Shown here piece by piece: positions 7,495 through 15,369 of a stretch of DNA of 64,000 nt. Each line of letters starts with the position of its first letter. Position 1 is the first letter of the stretch. Both the position numbers and the translations under genes were made by a program. The notes under the pieces were generated by a model, which was not told the DNA's origin, ran no database searches, and saw only the letters and a program-made list of their open reading frames with translations. This DNA comes from Litorivita sp050633545 (GTDB lineage Bacteria; Pseudomonadota; Alphaproteobacteria; Rhodobacterales; Rhodobacteraceae), in NCBI GenBank assembly GCA_050633545.1, contig JBOEGS010000004.1, positions 62,001-126,000 on the forward strand. Reading direction: 5' to 3'.

Positions 7495-8979
7495 ATGCGG
7501 TTTTTGCGCCGAGGGCTGACCGGCCTGTTTTTGATGTCTTTAACGCTGGGGCTGATGCTTTGGGCGGGGGTTGTCGTGTTCTCGGCGGTCCAAGAGCGCA
7601 TGGGCCGCGAAGCCCAAGACACACCTGCGCGCGAGCGGGTGTTTGCGGTCAATGTCGTCACGGCACGCGCGGCGGATATCGTGCCGGTGCTGGAGGCCTT
7701 TGGCGAGGTCACAAGCCGCCGCTCTTTGGAGGTGCGCGCCGCCGTGGGCGGGCGGGTGATCGAACTGGACGAGGCTTTTGTCGAGGGCGGGCGCGTGCGC
7801 GCGGGGCAGCTTTTGGCGCGGATCGATCCGGCGCAGGCGCAATCGGCGCTTGAACGCGCGCGCTCTGATCTGTCGGACGCCGAGGCCGAGGCGCGCGATG
7901 CGGCGCGCGGGTTGGAACTGGCCCGTGACGAGGTGGCCGCCGCGCAGCAACAGGCCGATTTGCGCGCCCGCGCCTTTGATCGTCAAAGCGATCTGCAATC
8001 GCGCGGCGTTGGCACGGCGGCGGCGGTCGAAGCGGCCGAACTGACGGCCTCTTCGGCGCGTCAGGCGGTGCTTTCGCGCCGTCAGGCATTGGCCGCTGCC
8101 GAGGCGCGCGTCGATCAGGCGGCGACCGCCCTGTCGCGGGTCAAACTGGCACTGGCGCAGGCCGAGCGCGATCTGGTCGATACCGAAATCACCGCGGCCT
8201 TTGACGGCGCGCTCAGCGCGGTCAATATCGCGCGCGGCGGCTTGGTGTCGGTCAATGAACGGCTGGCCACTTTGATCGATCCCGAGGCTTTGGAGGTTTC
8301 GTTTCGTGTCTCGACCGCGCAATATGCGCGATTGCTGGGCGGTGACGGGCGGCTGGCCGATACGCCGGTCGAGGTGCGCCTTGATCTGGGCGATGCGGTT
8401 TTGACCGCGCGCGGGCGCATCGTGCGTGAAAGCGCCGCCGTGGCCGAGGGGCAAACCGGACGTTTGATCTATGCGCAGCTGGGCGGGGCGGGCGGCTTGA
8501 AACCCGGTGATTTCGTATCTGTCCATATCGAAGAGCCGCTTTTGACATCTGTCGTGCGTCTGCCAGCCTCGGCGATGGACGCCACGCGCACGGTTCTGGC
8601 CGTGAGGGGTGATGACCGGCTTGAGGCAATTTCGGTCACGCTTTTGCGCCGCCAGGGCGATGCGATCATCATCGCCGCCACCGGTGCGGGCGGGCAGGCG
8701 CTGGACGGGCGCACGATTGTGGCCAAACGCTCGCCTTTGTTGGGTGCGGGCATCAAGGTGCGCGCTCTGGCCTCGCCCGATGAGAGCGGCGCCGCCCCCG
8801 AGCCGCAGGGCGATGCGATGCTCGAGTTGACCGACGAGCGGCGTGCGCGGCTTGTGGCCTTTATCGAGGCCTCCGAGCGTTTGCCCGACGAGATGAAAAC
8901 CCGCATTCTGGGCAAGCTCAGCCAGCCGACCGTTCCTGCCAGCATGGTGGAGCGGATCGAAGCGCGTATGGGGGGCTAG
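7495..8979 (+). CDS. RND efflux periplasmic adaptor (membrane fusion protein)
   Basis: A 494-residue MFP/HlyD-like subunit. An N-terminal signal/anchor helix (about 8-28) is followed by a lipoyl half-motif (RSLEVRAAVGGRVIELDEAFVEGG), a long Ala/Arg/Glu-rich coiled-coil hairpin (about 115-225), the second lipoyl half (DLVDTEITAAFDGAL) and beta-barrel/membrane-proximal domains. It would link the RND pump encoded 3 bp downstream to an outer-membrane channel. No TolC-type gene is present here. The C-terminal ~60 residues (LTDERRARLVAFIEASERLP) are an extra helical tail. Substrate unknown. Confidence 0.9.
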   Translation: MRFLRRGLTGLFLMSLTLGLMLWAGVVVFSAVQERMGREAQDTPARERVFAVNVVTARAADIVPVLEAFGEVTSRRSLEVRAAVGGRVIELDEAFVEGGRVRAGQLLARIDPAQAQSALERARSDLSDAEAEARDAARGLELARDEVAAAQQQADLRARAFDRQSDLQSRGVGTAAAVEAAELTASSARQAVLSRRQALAAAEARVDQAATALSRVKLALAQAERDLVDTEITAAFDGALSAVNIARGGLVSVNERLATLIDPEALEVSFRVSTAQYARLLGGDGRLADTPVEVRLDLGDAVLTARGRIVRESAAVAEGQTGRLIYAQLGGAGGLKPGDFVSVHIEEPLLTSVVRLPASAMDATRTVLAVRGDDRLEAISVTLLRRQGDAIIIAATGAGGQALDGRTIVAKRSPLLGAGIKVRALASPDESGAAPEPQGDAMLELTDERRARLVAFIEASERLPDEMKTRILGKLSQPTVPASMVERIEARMGG

Positions 8980-8982
8980 GCC

Positions 8983-11900
8983 ATGGTGCGCGCCATCCCT
9001 CCGGCGGCGGGCGGTATCCTGTCCTATTTCACCCGCCACCGCACGGCGGCGAACCTGCTTTTGGTGGTGCTCTTGGTGCTGGGCACCGCCGCCGCGCCGC
9101 GTATGCGCGCGCAATTTTTTCCCGATGTGATCGTCGATACGGTCTCGGTCAGCGTCGCGTGGGACGGGGCGGGGGCCGAGGATGTGGATGCGGGGATCGT
9201 GCAGCCATTGGAGCCTGCGCTTTTGGCGGTGGAGGGGGTGGAAAGCGCTTCGAGCACTTCGCGCGAAGGGCGCGCCACGATCAGCCTCGAGTTCGAGCCG
9301 GGATATGAGATGAGCCGCGCCGCCGATGATGTGCAATCGGCGGTGGATGCGGTCACGACCTTGCCCGATGAGGCCGAAGAGCCTTCGGTCGTGCGCGGCG
9401 CGTGGCGCGACCGCGTGACGGATGTGGTGATCACCGGCCCTGTCGGGACGGCGCAATTGGGCCTGTTTGCCGATGAATTGGTCACGCGGCTGTTTGCCGA
9501 AGGCGTCACCCGCACCACCATTCGCGGCGTCGCCGCGCCGCAAACCATTATCGAGGTCACTGGCGCCAGCCTGATCGAGCACCGCATCACCATGGCCGAG
9601 ATCGCCGCCGCCATCGCCGAAGAGGTCGATGCCGATCCGGCGGGCGATGTGGACGGGGCCAATGCGCGGCTGCGCACCGGCGTCGAGAAACGCACGCCCG
9701 AGGCCATCGCGGGCATTATCTTGCGCACAGGCGCGAACGGATCGACCCTGACGGTGGCGGATGTGGGCCAAGTGCGCCTTGAGGGGATCGACCGCAACCG
9801 CAGCTATTTCGTCGGGGACAATCCCGCCATGTCGGTGCGCATCGACCGTTCGGCGCGCGGGGATGCGATCGGTATCCAGCACACCGTCGAAGAGGTGGCC
9901 GCCAAATTGGAGAGCACCCTGCCAGAAGGGGTGAGCATCGATTTGATCCGCACGCGGGCCGAGGCGATTTCGGCGCGGCTCAATATCTTGCTCGACAACG
10001 GGTTGATGGGGTTGGGGCTTGTGGTGGTTTTGCTGTTCCTCTTCCTCAATGCGCGCACGGCCTTTTGGGTGGCGGCGGGGATCCCCGTTTCGATGCTGGC
10101 CGCGATTGCGGCGATGTATATGATGGGGATGACGATCAATATGATCTCGCTGTTTGCGTTGATCATCACCCTCGGGATCGTGGTCGATGATGCCATCGTT
10201 GTGGGCGAACATTCCGATGCGCGGGTGCGCGATTACGGCGAGGGGCCGGTCGTGGCCGCCGAGACCGCCGCCAAACGCATGGCCTTGCCGGTGTTTTCCG
10301 CCACGTTGACGACAATCATCGCCTTTTTCGGGCTGACGGCGATTGGCGGGCGTTTTGGCGATCTGATTGCCGATATTCCGATCACCGTGATCGCCGTTCT
10401 GGCCGCGAGCCTTGTGGAATGTTTCCTCATCCTGCCCCACCATATGAGCCACGCCTTGGTCGCTGCGGGCAAGGATCATTGGTATGACTGGCCCTCGCGC
10501 ACGGTGAACCGCGGCTTTGACTGGGCGCGCTCCAAGCTGTTCCGCCCTGCGATGAAGGCCGTGGTGATGTTTCGTTATCCGGTGATCGGCGTGGTGCTTT
10601 TGCTGCTGGCCAGTCAGGTCTCGCTCCTGATCGGTGGCGAGGTGAAATGGCGGTTTTTCAATGCGCCCGAGCGCGGTTCGGTCACCGGTAATTTCGCCAT
10701 GCTGCCCGGGGCGACGCGCGACGATACTCTGGCGATGATGCGCGAGATGCAGCGCGCCACCGCGCAGGTCGCCGCCGAATATGAAGAGAAATACGGCACC
10801 GATCCGATTGAATATGTTATCGCCGAAGTGGGCGGCAATTCGGGCCGCCCCTTGGCGAGCGCCGACACCAAGGACGCAGATTTGCTGGGCGGGATCGCGA
10901 TTGAATTGATCGATGCGGACCTGCGCCCCTATTCCAGTTTTGTCTTTGTCGCCGATTTGCAGGACGCGGTGCGCAACCACCCTCTTGCCGAAGAGGTCAG
11001 CTTTCGCGGCTGGCGCTCCGGTCCGGGCGGCGAGGCTTTGGACGTGCAATTCTACGGGGCCAGCGCCGAGGCGCTCAAATCCGCGGCAGAGGCTTTGAAA
11101 GAAGCGCTTTTGCCCTATGCCGAAGTCTCGGCGGTCGAGGACAACCTCGCCTATGACAAGGAAGAACTGATCCTCGATTTGACCGCGCAGGGGCAGGCCT
11201 TGGGCTTTACCATCGACGGGCTTGGCCGCGTGCTTCGCGCCCGCGTCGGCGGCATCGAGGCGGCGACCTACCCCGACGGGCCGCGCTCGGCCTCGATCCG
11301 CGTGCAATTGCCCGAGGGCGAATTGACCGCCGATTTCCTGGAGCGGATGCAAATGCGCACGGCGGCGGGCGAATATGTGCCCTTGGCCGATATCGTCACG
11401 GTCACGCGGCGCGACGGGTTTTCCACGGTGCGGCGCGAAAACGGGTTGCGGTTGATTTCGGTGACGGGGGATATTTCCGAGGATGATCCGGCCCGCGCCG
11501 AAGAGATATTGCTGCAACTGGAAACCGAGATTTTGCCCGACATTGCCTCCAAACATCAGGTCGATTGGCGTTTGTCGGGCCTGAGCGAGCAGGAGGACGA
11601 GTTTCTCAGCGATGCGATGCTGGGTCTGACGTTGACGCTGACGGGGATTTATTTGGTGCTGGCTTGGGTCTTCTCGAGCTGGACACGGCCGGTGGTCGTG
11701 ATGGCGATCATTCCCTTCGGCCTTGTCGGGATGATCTGGGGGCATTGGATTTGGGAAGTGCCTTTGTCGATGTTCTCGGTCGTCGGAGGATTGGGTATGA
11801 CGGGGATTATCATCAATGATTCCATCGTTTTGGTCACCACGATTGACGAATATTCGGAAAAACGCGGCCTTGTTCCGGCGATCATTGACGGCGCTGCGGA

Positions 11901-12372
11901 TCGCTTGCGCCCTGTGATGCTTACGACGATGACGACGGTTTTGGGCTTGGCGCCCCTGCTTTACGAGCAATCGCAGCAGGCGCAATTCCTCAAACCCACG
12001 GTGATCACCTTGGTCTATGGCCTCGGCTTTGGCATGGTATTGGTGCTCTTGGTGGTGCCGGCGCTGATGGCGATGCAATCGGATCTGCGCCGACAGATCG
12101 ACGCCTTCAAACGGGCGCTGCGCGTGCGGCGCGCGGGCATGGCGGGGCTGCGCGGCGCGGCGGTTTTGGGCGTGGCGGTGATGGCCCTATGGCTGGGCGC
12201 GACCATGGGCGCGGTGGCGGTTCGGGGGCAGATGGCAGGGCCGTTGGGCGGGCTGATTCCGGCCTCGGGTCTGGGCGGGGCCTTTATGGTGTTTGCCGCC
12301 GGTATGGCGCTGTTCTTGCTGCTGGCCTATGTGGTGATGGCCTTGCGCGCGCTGGCGCGTCATCGGACCTAA
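8983..12372 (+). CDS. RND-family efflux permease with extra C-terminal helices
   Basis: A 1129-residue inner-membrane proton/drug antiporter of the AcrB (HAE1) class. TM1 is at about residues 20-36. The large periplasmic loops and TM4 with VVDDAIVVGEH, carrying the paired proton-relay Asp, are visible, as is the symmetrical second half (TM8 onward, GMTGIIINDSIVLV). Typical homologues end near residue 1045, after TM12. This one continues about 85 residues with two further hydrophobic stretches (AAVLGVAVMALWLGAT and FMVFAAGMALFLLLAYVVMA), giving a predicted 14 helices. Translation probably follows the adaptor gene (3-bp gap). Confidence 0.92.
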   Translation: MVRAIPPAAGGILSYFTRHRTAANLLLVVLLVLGTAAAPRMRAQFFPDVIVDTVSVSVAWDGAGAEDVDAGIVQPLEPALLAVEGVESASSTSREGRATISLEFEPGYEMSRAADDVQSAVDAVTTLPDEAEEPSVVRGAWRDRVTDVVITGPVGTAQLGLFADELVTRLFAEGVTRTTIRGVAAPQTIIEVTGASLIEHRITMAEIAAAIAEEVDADPAGDVDGANARLRTGVEKRTPEAIAGIILRTGANGSTLTVADVGQVRLEGIDRNRSYFVGDNPAMSVRIDRSARGDAIGIQHTVEEVAAKLESTLPEGVSIDLIRTRAEAISARLNILLDNGLMGLGLVVVLLFLFLNARTAFWVAAGIPVSMLAAIAAMYMMGMTINMISLFALIITLGIVVDDAIVVGEHSDARVRDYGEGPVVAAETAAKRMALPVFSATLTTIIAFFGLTAIGGRFGDLIADIPITVIAVLAASLVECFLILPHHMSHALVAAGKDHWYDWPSRTVNRGFDWARSKLFRPAMKAVVMFRYPVIGVVLLLLASQVSLLIGGEVKWRFFNAPERGSVTGNFAMLPGATRDDTLAMMREMQRATAQVAAEYEEKYGTDPIEYVIAEVGGNSGRPLASADTKDADLLGGIAIELIDADLRPYSSFVFVADLQDAVRNHPLAEEVSFRGWRSGPGGEALDVQFYGASAEALKSAAEALKEALLPYAEVSAVEDNLAYDKEELILDLTAQGQALGFTIDGLGRVLRARVGGIEAATYPDGPRSASIRVQLPEGELTADFLERMQMRTAAGEYVPLADIVTVTRRDGFSTVRRENGLRLISVTGDISEDDPARAEEILLQLETEILPDIASKHQVDWRLSGLSEQEDEFLSDAMLGLTLTLTGIYLVLAWVFSSWTRPVVVMAIIPFGLVGMIWGHWIWEVPLSMFSVVGGLGMTGIIINDSIVLVTTIDEYSEKRGLVPAIIDGAADRLRPVMLTTMTTVLGLAPLLYEQSQQAQFLKPTVITLVYGLGFGMVLVLLVVPALMAMQSDLRRQIDAFKRALRVRRAGMAGLRGAAVLGVAVMALWLGATMGAVAVRGQMAGPLGGLIPASGLGGAFMVFAAGMALFLLLAYVVMALRALARHRT

Positions 12373-12386
12373 GGCGTTGAGTTGAA

Positions 12387-13208
12387 TCAGTTTCCGGCGC
12401 AGCCTTGGATGTCCACCGCGCGCTCGCGGCCCAGAACGGTAAAGCGCAATCCCGCACGGTCCAAAGCAAAAGCCGCGCCGGTCATATGGATCAGATCCGC
12501 CGTGGCGGTCAGGGTGGCACCATTGCGTTTTGTCTGCGCTTCGGAGACCCAGATTTGCGGATCGCGGCTTTCGATAATCGCATGTTCGGGCGCGCCGGTG
12601 GAGGGCAGCGGCATATGCGCCGTCAGCCGCAAGCCGCCGTCGATGACCTGCACGGCGCAGCGCACCTTGCCCGCGCCCGCGCGTTTGGCGCTGAGCGGTT
12701 GGTCTGCGATGGCGGCGTGAATGCGCGGGTCGGAGTTGCCAACGACGGGCAGATTGGCGCGCAACTTCAGCGTGACCGGCACACAGATATCCTTGCAAAC
12801 GCCGATCTGCAGCGTGCCGTTGATCTGTGCCTTACCGCCCCCTTGGACCTTGATCCGCAGCGGCAAGACCACATCACCGTGATAGCCGATGGAGGTCATG
12901 CCGTTTTGGTCGATCACTTCAGGTGTCGGCCAAACTATTGATATTGTGTCAATATTTTTGGATTCTTGCCAATGCAAAACGGGCGGCAATCCCGCATCCC
13001 CCGGGGCGCGCCAATAGGTTTTCCACCCCTCGGCCAGTATCAATTGCAAGGCGGCGATATGTTCGTTTCCGTCGCTGCGCCAGCCGCGCAAAATCCGCAG
13101 TTCGACGTTTTGCGCATAGGGGTTTGCGGGTGCGGGCATCGGCGCCAAGGCGGTAGATGCGGCGGCAATCACAAAGGCCAATGCGGGCAGGGAGGCGATT
13201 TTTATCAT
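12387..13208 (-). CDS. Orphan DsbD N-terminal-domain-like periplasmic protein
   Basis: A 273-residue exported protein (signal peptide about 1-28, APANPYA) resembling the periplasmic alpha domain of DsbD/ScsB thiol:disulfide interchange proteins. The block WKTYWRAPGDAGLPP and the CxxxC-containing GVCKDICVPV (about residues 133-142) are characteristic. The membrane electron-transfer and thioredoxin domains of full DsbD are absent, and a further Cys stands near the C-terminus (IQGCAGN). It may accept electrons from a separate CcdA-like protein. It is convergent with the RND permease and divergent from algH/yqgE. Confidence 0.8.
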   Translation of the reverse strand: MIKIASLPALAFVIAAASTALAPMPAPANPYAQNVELRILRGWRSDGNEHIAALQLILAEGWKTYWRAPGDAGLPPVLHWQESKNIDTISIVWPTPEVIDQNGMTSIGYHGDVVLPLRIKVQGGGKAQINGTLQIGVCKDICVPVTLKLRANLPVVGNSDPRIHAAIADQPLSAKRAGAGKVRCAVQVIDGGLRLTAHMPLPSTGAPEHAIIESRDPQIWVSEAQTKRNGATLTATADLIHMTGAAFALDRAGLRFTVLGRERAVDIQGCAGN

Positions 13209-13449
13209 AGAAAACTCATGCCTTTTGCCGCGCCGCTTGCCAACTCACTTTGTGGCGAGGGGGGTGAAATATCCCCTAAGCGGCGCGGCATTTATGGGCA
13301 AAGGGGCGCGTTCTTTGGCGCAATCCCAATGTGGGGCTTGCCGTGGGCCAGCTTGCGCTACATTCTATTAAGCATGCGCAGGTATAAAAAACGTTGAGGG
13401 CAGCGCGCGCAGCCAAGTGAGCCAATAAAACAAGGGTGTTGAGCCGGAT

Positions 13450-14037
13450 ATGACGATCCGAATGGAAGAGAACCTGACGGGCAAACTGCTGATCGCCATG
13501 CCGGGCATGGGGGATCCGCGGTTCGAGGGCAGCGTCATCTATCTTTGCGCCCATTCCGACGAGGGGGCGATGGGGTTGATCGTGAATAAACCCAACCCTG
13601 ATTTGCGGCTCGAAGACCTGCTGGAGCAGCTGGGCATCGATGCGCCCGCCGGATCGTCGCGGCCCAAGATGATCCGCCTTCCGGTGCATTTCGGCGGCCC
13701 TGTCGAACATGGGCGCGGCTTTGTTTTGCACTCCGCCGATTACGGCGCGGACGAGAGCACCTTGGAGGTCAACGACGAGTTCGGCATGACCGCCACGATG
13801 GATATTTTGCACGATATTGCAATAGGTTGCGGGCCGCAGCAGGTGGTGATGGCCTTGGGTTATGCCGGATGGGGTCCGGGGCAACTGGAGGCCGAGATTG
13901 CCGCCAATGGATGGCTGTCGTGCGATGCCAGCCCCGAGCTTGTCTTTGCCGCCAAGGATGGCGAGAAATGGGGCGCGGCGCTCAAGACTTTGGGGGTCAG
14001 CGCCTTGGCCCTGTCGAGCACGGCGGGCCATGCGTAG
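13450..14037 (+). CDS. AlgH/YqgE-family protein (UPF0301)
   Basis: A 195-residue cytosolic protein with the full family signature: LTGKLLIAMPGMGDPRFEGSV, AMGLIVNKP, FGGPVEHGRGFVLH and LGYAGWGPGQLEAEI. Length matches the family. Its biochemical role is unsettled. The Pseudomonas name AlgH came from alginate regulation, and most alphaproteobacterial members are simply conserved. The 240-bp divergent gap before it holds the promoters of this gene and the DsbD-like gene. An 11-bp repeat array lies downstream. Confidence 0.92.
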   Translation: MTIRMEENLTGKLLIAMPGMGDPRFEGSVIYLCAHSDEGAMGLIVNKPNPDLRLEDLLEQLGIDAPAGSSRPKMIRLPVHFGGPVEHGRGFVLHSADYGADESTLEVNDEFGMTATMDILHDIAIGCGPQQVVMALGYAGWGPGQLEAEIAANGWLSCDASPELVFAAKDGEKWGAALKTLGVSALALSSTAGHA

Positions 14038-14119
14038 GGCCTCGGGTTCGGGCGCGGGATCATTTTAAATCGGGATTTGCGGCGGCCATTGCGCGGCGCC
14101 ATAGCGGCGTATTTTCGCT

Positions 14120-14163
14120 GTCGGTAATACGTCGGTATTTTGTCGGTATTGCGTCGGTGCGAA
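14120..14163 (+). repeat. Four-unit 11-bp direct repeat array (copy A)
   Basis: Four consecutive 11-bp units each begin GTCGGT: GTCGGTAATAC, GTCGGTATTTT, GTCGGTATTGC and GTCGGTGCGAA. The same four-unit order occurs at 48364-48407. The array lies in the convergent gap between algH and tsaC. Eleven bp is about one helical turn, so all units face the same side of DNA. Function unknown. Confidence 0.8.
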
Positions 14164-14227
14164 AACCGCGGGCTTTGGCTCCGGTTGGCGCGCGGTCTTC
14201 GCCTGTGCTGTTCGTTTTATCCGTGCA

Positions 14228-14263
14228 CCCGATCCGCTGCCCGATCCGCTGCCCGATCCGGTC
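14228..14263. repeat. Three-copy 12-bp tandem repeat
   Basis: CCCGATCCGCTG is present twice exactly (14228-14239, 14240-14251) and once as CCCGATCCGGTC (14252-14263). It ends just outside the stop of tsaC, in the algH-tsaC convergent gap. Probably a simple slippage repeat; no function is inferred. Confidence 0.6.
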
Positions 14264-14274
14264 ATCCTGCCTGC

Positions 14275-15249
14275 CTATCCGCGCGGCGCGGCGGCGCGGG
14301 CGAGCCGGTCGTTGATCGCGGCGCCAAGGCCTTGCATCGGGACGGGCGCGACGGCGATGCCGGTGGGGGCGGGGTCGCGGGTTTTGGCCATAGCGTCCAG
14401 CGCGTGCAGATGGGCAAACAGATTGGCCGCCGCCTCGCGCAGATCGCCGCGCGCCGAGAGCGTCAGATCGCCCGCCACCGCGCCAAATCCGAGCATCAAT
14501 TCACCCGCGCGCGGCGCATCGGCACCCAGCCGCACGGGCAAGGCGGGCGCGTAATGCGATTGCATCTGCCCGGGGGCGGTGATGGCACCGGCCTCAACGG
14601 CGGTGCGGTCCAACAGCGGCGCGCCAAGCGCGGCCTCGATCTCTTCGCGCGCCACGCCGCCGGCGCGCAAAAGCACCGGCGCGCCGGCCGCGCCAAACCC
14701 GATGATTGTCGATTCGACCCCCACGGCGCAATTGCCGCCGTCCAGAACCGCCTCGATCCGCCCGTCCAGACCGGCCAGAACATGGGCCGCGCTGGTGGGG
14801 CTGATTTTGCCGGACGGATTGGCCGAGGGCGCGGCCACCGGCCCGCCAAAGGCGCGCAGCAAAGCCTGCGCCGCCGGATGGGCGGGCACGCGCAACCCGA
14901 CGCTGGGCAATCCGGCGGTCACCAGATCGGACAGGCCGTGCCCCGCGCGCAGCGGCAACACCATGGTCAGCGGTCCAGGCCAGAAGGCGCGCGCCAATGT
15001 TTCGGCCTGATCGCTCCACGCGGCGTATTTGCGCGCCTCGGCGGCCTGCGCCAGATGCACGATCAGCGGGTTGAAGGCGGGGCGCTCCTTGGCTTCGAAA
15101 ATCGAGGCGACCGCCGCCCCGTTGCGCGCATCGGCGCCAAGGCCAAAGACGGTTTCGGTCGCAAAGGCCACGCGTCCGCCGCCTTGCAAAATGGATGCAG
15201 CTGCAGCAATTCCGGCTGGGTCGAATTCTAGCACTTTGGTCTTGGTCAT
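14275..15249 (-). CDS. tsaC: L-threonylcarbamoyladenylate synthase (Sua5/YrdC type)
   Basis: A 324-residue enzyme that makes threonylcarbamoyl-AMP from threonine, bicarbonate and ATP for the t6A37 tRNA modification. The N-terminal YrdC domain (about 1-205) shows PTETVYGLG-like ATETVFGLGADA, ERPAFNPLIVHL, FWPGPLTMVLP, GLRVPAHP, AAPSANPSGKISPT and VESTIIGF. A linker (APGQMQSHYAP) and a smaller Sua5 C-terminal domain complete the long Sua5 form. Homology begins at the ATG at 15249. It is convergent with algH and divergent from the acyl-CoA dehydrogenase. Confidence 0.93.
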   Translation of the reverse strand: MTKTKVLEFDPAGIAAAASILQGGGRVAFATETVFGLGADARNGAAVASIFEAKERPAFNPLIVHLAQAAEARKYAAWSDQAETLARAFWPGPLTMVLPLRAGHGLSDLVTAGLPSVGLRVPAHPAAQALLRAFGGPVAAPSANPSGKISPTSAAHVLAGLDGRIEAVLDGGNCAVGVESTIIGFGAAGAPVLLRAGGVAREEIEAALGAPLLDRTAVEAGAITAPGQMQSHYAPALPVRLGADAPRAGELMLGFGAVAGDLTLSARGDLREAAANLFAHLHALDAMAKTRDPAPTGIAVAPVPMQGLGAAINDRLARAAAPRG

Positions 15250-15369
15250 TCGCGGTTTCCCGTGACGCGGCGTTTCGGTTGTCCGCCTCTCGCTTGGCTA
15301 TAGGATATTCCGCAAAGTGGAATTTCAAGAGCCGGCGGCCGGATCGGGCCGCACTCGGAGGAGACAGAC

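Noticed and set aside
7540..12078. 1512-codon leftward open frame
   Set aside because: It lies wholly opposite the RND adaptor and permease. Its His/Arg/Gln/Asp-rich composition is the antisense of GC-rich codon use, and no family motif is visible.
14120..14163. CRISPR-like reading of the 11-bp array
   Set aside because: Units are contiguous, 11 bp, without spacers, and no cas gene is present.
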